Origin: Sinotaia quadrata
Lineage: Eukaryota; Mollusca; Gastropoda; Architaenioglossa; Viviparidae
Length of the DNA: 64,000 bases
Direction: 5' to 3'
NCBI GenBank assembly: GCA_028829895.1
Contig: CM054181.1
Location: forward strand, 45,004,759 to 45,068,758
The notes below the pieces were generated by a model. That model saw only the letters and a program-made list of their open reading frames with translations, did not search any database and was not told the DNA's origin. Shown piece after piece: positions 12,862 through 24,705 of this stretch; position 1 is the first letter of the stretch; each line of letters begins with the position of its first letter. Made by a program: the position numbers and the translations under genes.

Positions 12862-14310
12862 ACGACTTTCCTGAACAAATAGGTCAAATAGCATGCTCGC
12901 TGCCATAACTTTTATTAAAAAAATAGATCTTTGTGATCAAGTTTCGGTTTTCATTGATCATGTCATAATCTAACAACGAATCATTCACATTTAACCTTGT
13001 TGTTCAAACCTGAAAACCATGTCAAAAGTGCTGGATATATATTCGCAACTGGAAAGAATTAAAAAAGGCGTTAAATCAACCTTGTTATAATATTTTGCAG
13101 TCAAACGTTGCCTTAGTTTGAATGTGATACACCCTTCGTTTTACTTCGAACGCTATCGAAGCCTGACCTCAGAAGACACTTGTTTTGCAGCTGAAAAAAA
13201 TCTACAGAGTGTTTGTGCATGCTTTTCATGTCACTGATAACAGACCTACCGTTGACACCACTATGCCGGAGTTATATCTTGGTTATGACAGAAAGACAAT
13301 TAAAAAGTATCGATTGTTGGTTAGGAGATATTGTCGCCTTCTGCAAATACATGTACAAGCATACCAGTCTAGTTTGGGGGTGGGGGAAACAATTTGATGA
13401 AAGGTGCGGCAATTATAACCTACTTCTAATTCTGATCATCTTCATAACCTATCTACTGACGATCCCATTTTACTTTCCAAACAACTATTAGTTGGGAAGA
13501 GATTTTTTAAAAAATGACTATCTTCTAACGAGCGGCTCAAAGTCAATACACTTTCTCAGTAGCAAATTCGCACAACCGGAAGTTGACCACAGAAACCTTG
13601 AAAATGTACAAATATCACTGATCTTAGCATATATTTTAAATAAGGTCGGAAAGTTGTGGATAGAAACAGACTGGCGCCAATGATTTTCTTTTAGTCAGTT
13701 TAATCTTTCTGAAGTGCTGCTTAGATGTGAGAAGTAATTGATTTTCAAACTGAATGGAATCTTGAGTGAATGCATGTTTAACGAGAAGTGGCAGCCTCTT
13801 CGTAAACTAGCAGGGTTTTCGTTTTCTTCCGATTGTGGCCCTTGAAATACTTAAAATGCCACATATTAATAACAAGTTGTTACTTTGTTACCTTTACCAC
13901 CACCAGAACTCGAACCACTTGAGCGTACCCAGAATGCCACTTCCAGAGGTTATTTTCTAACGACTTTCCTGAACATCTAGGTCAGTTAGCATGCACGTTG
14001 CCATAACTGTTATATAAAATATATATATTTTTGTGGTCAGCTTCCGGTATCTATTACTTGTGTTATAATCTTAGAATGAATCACTCGCATTTCATATTGT
14101 TTTTTTTTAATCTATAAACCGTGATTAGAAGCACTGGAACGCATAGTGCAGTGATTGGATGTACTTGCAACCGGAGAAAATTAAAAGAGATTAAATCAAT
14201 CTTTGTTTTGAATTAAAAAACGTCGAGTACTGGTAGGATATCCAGCGACAATGTCGCTTGCTGCAAATACCTAATATACAAGTATACCAGTCATAACGTT
14301 GAAAAAGAAA
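12862..14310 (+). repeat. Diverged pair of direct repeats (12862-about 13410 and 13959-14340)
   Basis: Both copies begin CGACTTTCCTGAACA and share, in order, TTAGCATGC-like, GCCATAACT, AATGAATCA-like, CTGCAAATAC and CATACCAGTC-like blocks. Copy 1 carries about 195 bp (about 13103-13295) that are absent from copy 2. This is either two copies of an unrecognised element or an old local duplication. Confidence 0.6.
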
Positions 14311-17030
14311 GTTACCTGCTGATGGATACGGCAATTCTAACATATCTCTTTTCGAGATATATCCGTCTTTGTCTGCAAAAGTTAAGATTGTAGAAATAAA
14401 GAAAACTGCTGAATCTCATAAACTAATGCTATTTAGTCACAGCTGAGAATAAATTAACTGGGATTTTAGCATTTTTCTTTTCTAAAAACCCTTTTCAGCC
14501 TCTGATTATTTTATTTTTTACGGTCAAATTAACCTGAATTTGTTTGAAATAGGAATGAAGGGTTACGTAAAATGTGTTAACAATTTCTGCTCATCATAAG
14601 ATAGAAATTTGTATTTCAGATACAAATAGAATTCACTTCATTGAAACAGATTTGTAGTTGCAAACTTAAAGAAACTATCTTTTAAGATTTGTTAATACAG
14701 AATCATGACTCGAACTGTGGAGCTGGTTCAATATTAATTGCATTAATAACAAGTAATTGGAGGGAAGAGAGGAAGCAGTAGAGGGCAAAATATAAAGAAG
14801 ATAAACTTTCACTAAATGGATGGACCAAAAATTATAAAATACTTTAAAAAATAAAATTTGACCTCTTTTGTGTTATAGCTGTTTAATTTACTTTCTTAGC
14901 ATTTTGCTGCTGTGACATATCCATATTGCAGACATTCACTAGCACGCACAATTCATTTTATAAAAAAAAAAATATTTAAAATAAATAAAATACAGACTCT
15001 TCATTAAGAGTGTGTGCAATACAGTCATAGGTTGTGTGTAAAAGATTTAGTTGTTTATGTTTTCCTTCCAAATTTTCGAATAAATAATGTGTTGAAGACC
15101 CCTGTAATAAATATAGATAGAGTCTGCAGTTTGCATCATAATAAGTAGTCTTTACTAAAGCTAAATATATGCAGTGCGAAGCTAGCAATGCCTTATCATC
15201 AGTATCCCAAAATCTCCTTAGGAAGTTTTTGTATACATTCATGGCTTGGATGAAAGAAGGAAACATAAACATTTGCTGTAGGACCAGTCAAGTGTGCTGA
15301 GATAATGCAAATACGTGCCTTTACTTGCATTTAACTGATTGCAGTTCTCTGAAGTAGGTCACTAAGAACTTATCGGTTGTTCCTCTTTTCGAAGGCCCTG
15401 TTCATATCCACGGGATGTCTTGGGAGACAGTAATTGTCTCTATCTTTCTCGTATATATATTGGAAACTGGTGGCTGTGGGAGGTGTCATGAGTTATTTGG
15501 GATTTCAGCTGTCGCTGTTTAGGTATAGCGTGCAGAAACAAACAAAGGAAACCTACTTGCATGGTAACAAAAGCTAACATCTATGCAAACAAATGAAGTG
15601 CACAAGTGTCCTGTTCGTGCATGCCTTGTTATACTGAGTGGACGAAGTTGGGAGCATATGGCGCAGGTGTTTGGAGTTTACATACTACGCCAGCAGAGAA
15701 ACGGACGTTGACGCTCGCCTTGCCGCGTACAGGGAAAACTGTTGTCGAGGCTATGTGCAGAGGGCCGAGCGATTAGTGAACACTACAATTCCTCTTGCAT
15801 CTGGATCGAAATGTTCAGACTTTTTTTTTTGTTTTTGTTTTTTGAGTGGGGTGTCTGGCCTACGCTCGTGATGATTGCTTCCTTCTGACAGGTGAGGATG
15901 GTAGAAGTTACAGGAGGTCCCGTTCAATTGAGTTTGCACTTTTTATTTTCAACTCACGAGACCATGAAAGTTGGGGATATAGAGATCACCGAGAAATTGT
16001 CGAATGTAGAAAATGAGAACATATGTGTGTTCGCTCTAAGTCTGCTACACATCTACTGCGACTTAATTGCCCAAGCTGCAATTTAAGGAGAGTGACTAAG
16101 TCTACCGTGGTGGATCAAGGAGTTTACCCCTCCTTGGCTGCCTGTCTGAGACTTCTTTCCTGTGTTCCCAAGTGTACAAAGTAATGAACCCTACACAAAC
16201 GAGTGACCAAAGCACCTCTCTGTCTGCCCTCAGTAATTCTCGGTGCTTATGTGAAAATAAATAAATAAGTGAAGTATAAATGATTATTTTTAATTTTCTC
16301 GTGTCACGCACTCAATTCCTGCAGTGCCTTGATAAGAAAGGATCTTTTTTCATCTGTTTCAGCCTCCAGCTTTGTGTGTGCACCAAGCGAAATCCACTCA
16401 TTAGTTGGAAAGGGAAAAAGACGTTTTGTTTTTTTAAAAGTATTTTGCTTTGAATTAAACTTAATTTAATCTTTTCGGTTCCAACACTGGGTATAAACAA
16501 GACACTTCAAATATAGGATGCACGTAGTGAAAAAGTAGTTTGCTGTTTTTAAAAATTCTTTATAGGTGCATGTAGATCTTATACGTATATTGAAGTATTC
16601 ACTAGTAAACAGATAAAAATACATTTGCATATATTCACATACGTGGAACCTAAGAAACTTTGTCAGTATACCCAGACATATGCATGCATGCATTCTTGCA
16701 AATATACAGACATTTTTATGGTATTGTATATCGGATTATGAACGTTATAAAGCGTCTTGACATAAGTTCAAGCAAATCCTTGATACCGTGCAAAAATGTC
16801 TGCTTCTCGGTTATATTATTCAGGTATCATCCCAAATGCATTAGTGGTGAATAGGTTTCACAGTGGTGGATATCTGACGCATAATACCACATAAGTAGGA
16901 TAAGGATACTCACTTTATGGATTTTTTCATAGGGCATCACAAAGTAATCAAATAAACATTTTATTTGTGTAATAAATTAATATTTGTGTGAGTACTTTTT
17001 AAGAGGTGTTTGGAAGCACTCCAGCATAGG
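13411..17030. other. Mostly unannotated AT-rich DNA
   Basis: Apart from the second copy of the 12.9-kb repeat (13959-14340) nothing is recognisable. Scattered open frames are short and without motifs. Confidence 0.5.
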
Positions 17031-17039
17031 ACAGATTTG

Positions 17040-17420
17040 AGTATTGGATTAAATGTTCTTCCTTTCTTCGGCAGAGATTTTCCAGGTTGCATTTCCCTAC
17101 ATTTAAGGGAAACAATTGAGCAGATCCGGCTCTCTCCCCTCCCCTCCTCCGCTCCCACACACAGGACAAGTACTGAACAGATCCGGTTATTCACGCGGCA
17201 TTGTTGGAAGCAGCCTATCTCTGATATCCCGAGTTTCCCTTTGACGTGTGTGGCACGCTTTCTGAACGCTACGAATGCGTTTCTATTTGATATCGTCATG
17301 ACCCTGTCAGAACGCGCTACGCCAAGACGAGACGAAGTTGTTTTATCTTCGCTTTCCGCTCCATAACGCGAGAGCATTAGTTGTGACTTTGCGGGCCGCA
17401 GCATTGCATCCGTGGTGGGT
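17040..17420. other. CpG-dense segment open on both strands
   Basis: CpG is visibly more frequent here than in surrounding DNA, especially at 17160-17410, and long frames exist on both strands (about 118 and 147 codons). AGATCCGG occurs twice. It could be an unmethylated promoter-like region or a young repeat. Neither translation is recognisable. Confidence 0.35.
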
Positions 17421-17936
17421 TATGCGTTATATTGTTACTCTTTACTCTTACGAAAGGTGCAGTGCTCACTTGTATAGGTCGCTCATTTGAGTATACCTGT
17501 ATATTTAAATAAAAACTTACTCAGCTAGCGAGATTCGTGCAGAAATCACCTTTAATCAGACTGAATATTAAAATAATAATAATAATAATAATAAACTTGC
17601 AACGATAACATGATCGAGAGTTAAGTACCCTAATCCCATTAACATAATTAACATTCAAGACGGAAGTGGGTAATTCTCCGTCCTTGAACGGTTCACTGTG
17701 TATATCGGTGTGGAGAATGATTTTGAAACTTTCCCTAGTAAGCGTTTGTTATGCGGATAATAAAGATCATACTGCAGTATGTATATAAAGTAAGTACGCG
17801 ACAGTCGACTGTTATTTTTATAACATTGCTACTTTCTCGTGTGCGTTTCTTTACGATAGTGTCTTTAGTGAAAGAACTGTATTTAAGATATGGTATCCCT
17901 ACACACTAATGCAGCAATATCCATGTGGAATTCTTC

Positions 17937-17945
17937 CTCTCTCTC

Positions 17946-17981
<36 letters not shown>

Positions 17982-17992
17982 ACACACACACA
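17937..17992 (+). repeat. Compound (TC)n(AC)n microsatellite
   Basis: A TC run interrupted once by ACAG is followed by a short AC run. Confidence 0.93.
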
Positions 17993-18793
17993 TGCATACA
18001 TACACTCATACACACTGTCTCCCTTTCAATTTTTGACTTACGTTATAAATTTTTAAAAAAAAACTATACCTTTAATATCACCTAGATAAATAAATAAATA
18101 AAATACTATTAATGTTTACCTGCCCTTTCTTACGCAAGTTCTTAATTTGTCGTTAACATCTCACTCACTCTACACATCACTTTCACACCATACACACCCT
18201 CCTTTATGGACAGATAACGGGTTTTTCTACTTCATTGTTTACTCAGCAAAGTTTGGGTGTTGCAATGCGGAAATTAATAGGAAGAGCAAAATCTAAGATG
18301 CCAAAATATAAAAGTAAAACAAAATAGAAAGAAAAAATTAGTGAGAGGAGAGAGGGTATTATTTACTTATAAAATTTAAAATATGCAAACGTAATATTAT
18401 TCACCATAGATAGCGAAAGTTTTTGTTTAGTAATGGCAGAATTAGGTCATTATTATATGCACATAATGTTATAGACTTATAAGTCCATTATTATATAACG
18501 GTTAAATGATTTTTTTAAGTTATACTGTGATTTCTGCACACAGTTATAGCGAAACTTTAAGGGGAGATTACGAACTTGACCATTAAGCCTAATATGTTTC
18601 TCAACGAGTTAACACGGTGATGAAAATATAATTTCTTTCATGATATAATGTCATGTGCACTTATTCTCAAGGTCTTAGACTGAAGATCGCACTATATGAA
18701 ATATTTTTATTACAAAACACACATTTCAACAACTGATAAACATAGTCCAAGCTATTGCAGTTTCCAAAATATACAGCCCTAGCTTACCCTACC

Positions 18794-19038
18794 CTACACA
18801 ACCTCCTCGATGTCGCCGATTATCGCCCGGATGTGACTCGCCTGAAACAGTTGCACTTTTCTCAATTTCATCACTTTGTCAGTTTGCTTTCCGCGTACGA
18901 ATTCTTCGCATTTCTGTAAGTGAGCTGGCGTCGCTTTCGGAGTGTACTGTTAGGGTCACAGGCGACATACCAACAGTGCCATTTCTTGTATTTTGCTTGC
19001 CGTTCATTTCCTAGACAAAGGTACACCACCGGATTCCA
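18794..19038 (-). pseudogene. Relic resembling a BED-type zinc finger of a hAT-like transposase, frameshifted
   Basis: Reading the minus strand from 19038, one frame gives WNPVV then KYKKWHCWYVACDPNS. Coding-like sequence then continues in a shifted frame as TPKATPAHLQKCEEFVRGK and ends at a TAG (18794-18796). The spacing of Trp, Cys, Cys and the downstream His-x3-Cys resembles BED zinc fingers at the N-terminus of hAT-family transposases. A frameshift falls between the two halves and an in-frame stop lies upstream, so the copy is dead. No DDE catalytic region is visible nearby. The assignment rests on motif spacing only and may be wrong. Confidence 0.3.
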
Positions 19039-19129
19039 CTAATGCTTACGAAAACACAACAGGGAGGAGATGCCGGTTTGAGAGGAGAAAAGAATCAAAC
19101 ATAAAATAGAAGAAAGACGAAGGTAGCGG

Positions 19130-20216
19130 TTTACCAATGGATTGTGAGTAGTGTATTGAGACAGGAAAAAAAATAATGGTATACACATGGATAACGTTCA
19201 GAGTAGTGTATTGAGACAGAAAAAAATAACGGTATACACATGGGTAACAATCAGTGTAGTGTATTGAGACAGAAAAAAACATAATGGTATACACATGGGT
19301 AACAATCAGAGTAGTATACTGAAAGTGAATTTTAAAAAAATAGCGGTCTACAAATGGGTAACGATCTGTGGTGGAGTAAATTTGCCTATTCCTATTGCTA
19401 GATTTAGTTGTTATATAAATTGTTAAATTGTCAAAGTGACCTGACCTTGGGCTCTCTGTACGATGGTACTTTTTGCAAGTGTCAAAGTTGGAAGTAAACA
19501 AGTCAGGTGGAGAATAGGCTAGAAATTTCTGATGCAATCCAAACCAGTTTCAACTGGAAGAGTAGTTTTTATGACTAACAGTCTTAAACTTGTTCATAAC
19601 AAGTTCATCCAATGGGGGTGGACGGAAAGTTTCATTTTTGAACAAGTACTCTGTTCTAATCATTTGAGTTTAATTGAGTCCAGTCATAAAGGCAATTGTT
19701 AAGTAAGTTAACTGACTGATAAAGAAGAATGGACTTAGAATATTTTGTACGTGTTTGCTATTGATCAATGATTTGAACTAGAGAATGCTTATGTAATTAA
19801 ACAATTATTTCTATGTTCATTAATTTGACTACGTTGTACATTAACTTGTGAATTTTGATCAATGCTATATTTCTTATGCTGTGTGTATCAGGCTAATGAA
19901 ATTGTTGCAGGATTTGTAAGTTGAGACTGTATGTAAGAGAGAAGGGAGTTTAGAGATGAAATATGCCTATAACGGTCTGCAAATGGGTAACTTTCAAAGT
20001 AATGTACTGAAACAAAAATCTGTTGTTTAAATTTCCTGTCTATTTTTTTAAAGAGTAGAATGAAGAATGAATGGAATTCTTTTTCGTCTTTTATATTTGA
20101 TTCTTTGTACTTCACTTTCAATACACTACTCTGATTGTTACCCATTTGTATAGCGTTATTTTTTTAACTTCTGTCTCAGTACACTACACTGAACATTACC
20201 CATTGGTAGACGGCAA
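19130..20216. repeat. Minisatellite of about 58-bp units, interrupted, with units in both orientations
   Basis: Four plus-oriented units (TATTGAGACAG then GGTATACACATGG-like) lie at 19130-19376. A further plus unit lies at about 19966-20015, and two units in inverted orientation at about 20112-20216. Family B copy 6 lies between the first group and the rest. Confidence 0.75.
19377..19955 (+). mobile_element. Family B dispersed repeat, copy 6 (partial)
   Basis: It starts TGTGGTGGAGTAAATTTGCC exactly where the adjoining minisatellite stops. It follows, in reverse complement, copies 1 and 2 through the CAGTCAGTTA landmark and up to the segment equivalent to about 51890-51970. The remaining part of the family is absent. 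Confidence 0.6.
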
Positions 20217-20424
20217 TTTTATTGACATAATATGTCAAGTACGCGCGCACTTCGGTCGACTCGTGTTGCAGCAACTTTCGACATATTACGTTTGAACGAC
20301 TAGATTAAAAGATGAGTTCTTTTGGAGTATAGACAGAATGTAGAGCAATATAAGAGTCGTACTCTAGTTCCGGTCACAAACGCTCCAAGTTTTAATGAAA
20401 ATGAATTCAAGCTTGAGCCCTTTT

Positions 20425-20838
20425 AAGATATATAAAAGATAAATATGTTAAGTAAACAGTACTATATAAAAAGGATAACTGTGTTAAGAAAAGTAGAATG
20501 ATACGTAAAGGATAAATGTTACGAAAAACTATAGGATATAGATAGGATAAATATGTTAAGAAATATGGTAGGGTATAGATAGGATAAATATGTTAAACAA
20601 TAGGAAATAGAAAGTATAAATATGTTAAGAAAAACAGTAGTATATAGAAAAAATAAATATATTAATAAATACGTCGTGCGTAGAAAGAATAAATATGTTA
20701 CGAAATACCGTAGGGTCTAGAAAGGATAAACATGTTAAGAAATACGGTAGGGTATATAAAGAATGAATATGTTAAGAAATATAATAGGACATATAAAGGA
20801 TAATATGTTAAGAAATACGGTAGGTTATATAAAGGAGA
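20425..20838 (+). repeat. Degenerate repeat of about 38-bp units
   Basis: About ten variants of ATATGTTAAGAAATA followed by GGTAGGGTATA and AAAGGATAA are present. Confidence 0.75.
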
Positions 20839-22366
20839 GTTTGCCGTGAACATGAAGAAAAAGGTAGTCATAGTTATTTTGCTCTGATAGAGATGTATAA
20901 AATCCGCTTTAAAAGAAAATTAACAGGGACAAAACGCTAGCCTTAACTTGAACAGAGAAAAGTCAATCAACAGTATCTTAAACATAAAATCCCACCGTAT
21001 ACCTTGGACATAGAATAGCAGACTTTTACATTCAGTATTTAAAAAGCAATCAATCCCTTAATGAACATAGAAAAACCATCTTTACTTGGACCTTAATGCC
21101 AACCTTTACTTTGAAAGTAGAAAAGCGAACCTGGAGAACACAGAGATGCAAGAATTATAATTACATCGCGCGCGCGCACATATGAAAGACGAAAATGATC
21201 GCTGTTATGTTGTATTCGTTGTCTTGTACAAACCGAAAGGTATGTTGTTTTATTTTTGTAAAGCGAGCATAATTACAGGTAACTTTGTCTGACTATATAA
21301 ACCGTGCCAGATTGACAGGCAGCTGCCATTTTCTGCCATCGAGACTGTATGAAGGCAACTGAACGCTTAGAAAATTAGTGGCATGTACTTTGTCGTTTAA
21401 TTTCAGGCGTGCTAGACAGTGCTATTGAGACACGTGCAACTGCTAGCTCAGCATAACCCATAAATAGCCTATTAGCAACAGAGCTCGCCACGCGTCTGCA
21501 CATAAGTTAGGTGTTTCCTATAGACAGACTGAAAGACTTAGAGATAGGTAGATGTAGTTAGCTAGCTAACTAGCTGGATAGATGAGTTTATTCCCTTTGT
21601 GACTGATGAATGTTAAAGATGTGCTATATCAGTCTTCGGCTTTCTATCTCAAGGAATTTGCAGCTCGCTCTCAAACACACGTCCAAGTACTCATGCAGTG
21701 TGTAGCTTACTTTGATATACATTAGTTCATAAGCATTTCAAGAGTCGGTTTCAATTTGAAATGTCAGTATTATTGACATTCTCAGCCTTTCATCAGATTA
21801 TAATAGACACCATTGTTTTCTAAAAAATAAATTATCTGTTTAAAACTATATTAACTTTGAGCAAACCTTAAAAATCACGACTTGATCACAACTTTAAGAG
21901 ATTATTGTAGAATTTCAACCCAAAATAATATTGACAATCATTTGTAAGAAATTGAATACGATTGTTGTGTTTTTTTCACGGATAATTCTATGCATTTGAA
22001 TTGGCATGGGGGTCAATAGGTACATGTATACACCAGACGCAAACAATAAGTAATTTGCCATCTCTCTCTTTCTCATATATATACATCGCACCTTCGTATC
22101 CTCCTAACACTGTTATTGGTTGCTTACTTATCCCACCATTTGAAATATTACCTTTGTGAAACAAATATTGTCAGATGAATACACACACCCTTGAACTACG
22201 AGTACAACGCGTGAAGATTGATGTGTATTCTTTTTACATGTTAACGAGGGTGGTGGGTGGTGTAAGTCATTGGAACTCTCAAAACAATTGAAATTTCAAA
22301 CACACACACAGGTATACAATTTACACAGAGACAAAATGTACATACTCTTTGAATCCTTCGGCCCTG
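20839..22366. other. Likely intron downstream of the coding exon
   Basis: Reading on the minus strand this follows the splice donor at 22372. No downstream exon with an olfactomedin-like or fibrinogen-like motif was found, so the intron probably continues beyond. Confidence 0.4.
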
Positions 22367-22376
22367 ACCTACCTCT
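22367..22376 (-). promoter_or_regulatory. Candidate 5' splice site ending the coding exon
   Basis: On the minus strand the sequence reads CAGAG|GTAGGT, matching the metazoan donor consensus. Beyond it the frame continues only into low-complexity codons and a stop about 25 codons on, which supports an intron starting at 22372. The donor splits a Gly codon (phase 1). Confidence 0.6.
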
Positions 22377-23330
22377 GAAAGTAATGGACTTCTCCGTAAT
22401 GCCGGGGCAAGATCTGACCTTAGTGACAGTCTGGACGTCAAAGTTCTTGCTGGTGATAGCGCCGTCTCGCGGGGATGTGGGCACACGTGCCAGCACGTTG
22501 TTAAACTCCACTACATCCAACAGAACGTTGGACAGCTTCTTGTTGAGCGACTTGTTGATCTTGCGCTGCTGGTTCAGCTGCCTGTGCACGTACATCATGG
22601 AGCGAAAGATGGCCGTGAAATTGGCAGTATAGGTTGCGAGCTGGTCCTGGGCTGCAGCCAAGGCCGCACTCTGGCGGCTCAAAGTGAGGTTCAATTCCCG
22701 GCTGCGTACCATCTCCTCCAGAAGCCGTCCTTCCAGTTCGCGGACCTGTGTGACAAGGGTGTCCATTCCTTTGCTTTCTGCCACCTGCCCTTCCTCCACG
22801 TTATTCTCACCTGCCCGTTGTGTTTTGCGCGACAAAGTGGATAGATAGGCGAGTTTTTGCAGAGAAACGTCGCCTGGAAACGCGCTCGCTTGCCCCAGAC
22901 CGTCGGCCTGCATTGTCGGACATTTAGATGAGTCAAACTCGTTGACCACGAGAGTGTACGCGCACTGAGAACTCTGGACTTTGGCTTCCTGTTGTCGGCC
23001 CCAAACTGGACGCACTGTCACCGCCACCAGCACGAGGCACACGGCCTTGATTACGTATGTCCAGTTGCTGTTTGCGGAGTGATAGACGATTGTGTTCATT
23101 CGAGTCCTAATGGAGATCGCCGGTTTATTTCTCACTCTCGTTTTGCTTCGTGTCGTAGCGAGAAGTCGGCCGTCTCTGCTGTCGAATGGCACCTGGCTGA
23201 CAAACATTTTCCACACCGCTGTGCCTGTGCAATGTGCATGTTTGCATTCACTGCAGTTGACACTCCCGCACTTGTGACACGTTGGCATCGACTGACAGCT
23301 GTTTTGTGGCAGCTCGCTCAAAACTGTCAT
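22373..23330 (-). CDS. N-terminal exon of a secreted or type II membrane coiled-coil protein, olfactomedin/angiopoietin-like
   Basis: This open frame gives about 319 codons before a strong splice donor (GAG|GTAGGT, intron starting at 22372, phase 1). An in-frame stop lies just upstream of the ATG at 23330. In order the protein shows: a Cys/His-rich N-terminus (Cys18, 21, 26, 29, 34; His31, 33); a basic stretch (about 60-77); a short hydrophobic segment (about 92-106) that could be a signal peptide or signal anchor; a CAYTLVVNEFDSSKC motif (Cys123, Cys137); then a heptad-like region (about 190-275) with N-glycosylation sites NLT, NFT and NKS. The exon ends with SCPGITEKSITFR. The Cys-aromatic-Thr motif followed by a coiled coil is known from myocilin/noelin and angiopoietin proteins, and the terminal Cys-x-Gly-Ile stretch resembles the opening of an olfactomedin domain. 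The start is ambiguous: Met1 has A at -3, whereas Met78 (23099) would give a conventional signal peptide. The C-terminal domain is not in the window, so family assignment is inference. A fibrinogen-related or EMILIN-like protein is possible. Confidence 0.72.
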
Positions 23331-23927
23331 GTTTAATTAGCTACTTATTGTTTATTAAAAGTAAACTAATACGTAGCTGACAGCAAGCAGACTGCCTGTT
23401 GTTAACAGCGAACACAACTGTAATAATCTACAGTATACGTTTTCTTTTTAAAAAGAAAAATATATTTGCTCTTGAGTTCTTAGTGTGTTTTATTACTGTA
23501 GGAATAACGTAGCTTGTTTTAATTGCTGTTTTTCGCAAAGAAGCGAGAAAGCGTTGTAATTAGATGTCCTCTCAAGTATTCACTGCATGTGAAACTGTTG
23601 TTTCCCTTATTCGATGCCCGTCTGGTCGAGAAGTTTGAAAGTGACTAACTTCACACCCGTCGAGCTGGGAACGCTTTTCCTCAAATTGTGCCCGGTCTCC
23701 GTAACAACTAGCGTGTTTGTTTTTTCTCCTATCACTGCTGCAAAGTTTGTTTGAAATAATTAAGTGACATAAAACGTGCTCAGACAAATGCCATGTATAC
23801 AGATTAAATAACCGGTTTGTTTATTTTTTTTTAAATAAAAGAAACATGAATCGATTTAATCCTGAATAATAAAAGTAAAGAATTTACACTGGTTGGTGAT
23901 GTTTAATTCAGCGTTGTTATTTTGGGT

Positions 23928-23928
<1 letters not shown>

Positions 23929-23971
<43 letters not shown>
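23929..23971 (+). repeat. (GT)n microsatellite
   Basis: A GT run of about 21 units. Confidence 0.97.
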
Positions 23972-23972
<1 letters not shown>

Positions 23973-24583
23973 ATTTCTGTACACTTAAAATTGTATGTGG
24001 GTGTGTGTTTGTGCCTGTGAAATGCATGGGCAACGGCTACTGCACTTACATTTCATGGATGCATTAGGTATATAAACATGCATTAGGTTATTTTTTTCTT
24101 ATAAGCTAGTAAATGTAATTCATTAACATTAAATTTAAAAAATAGAGAAGATATTATATTTATTGAGACTGAAATATAATATGTACATGGCCTTTGTATG
24201 TCTGTGTGTGAGATAGAGAGAGTAATTATAGTGGTATTAGTAGACCTAATCAACAGAGGAAAATTTTTTTAAAAAGATAATTGCATTCGTAGATCTTTTG
24301 TTTAAAGTCACTTTACCTATATATTGAAAGGTGTGATATGGAATAAAATAGAAATTAAGCAGGCTGAGTGAGACCCAGTATTATAATGACTATTGAGAAA
24401 TAAAAGCTAACACTGTAAAAGCCTTCTTTAGTTTATAAAACTTTAAGAGTTTGATTCTTTGAAATTGATTACCAAAATTAAACTATTAACCCGGGCATAA
24501 TGCACATTATCGTTACAAATAATATTTTATATTAAATTATCATATTTCTTTGCAGATCGAATTTATTAAGGCCTACCTTATGT

Positions 24584-24705
24584 CCACGAACCTGAAAATG
24601 TGACGGCAGTTTTTGTTCAGAATCGTCCTGGCATTTATCTTAACCCTCTTGCATGAATGAAAAAATTGACGGCCACCCTGAATTTAGGGGTGTTCAGGTT
24701 CGTGG
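24584..24705. repeat. Small MITE-like element with 13-bp inverted ends
   Basis: CCACGAACCTGAA at 24584-24596 is repeated in inverse at 24693-24705, enclosing about 96 bp. No clear target duplication was found, so it may be a MITE remnant or a chance palindrome. Confidence 0.4.

Noticed and set aside
16961..17404. 147-codon minus-strand frame
   Set aside because: The opposite strand is also open, the residues show no recognisable domain, and it is better described as a CpG-rich segment.
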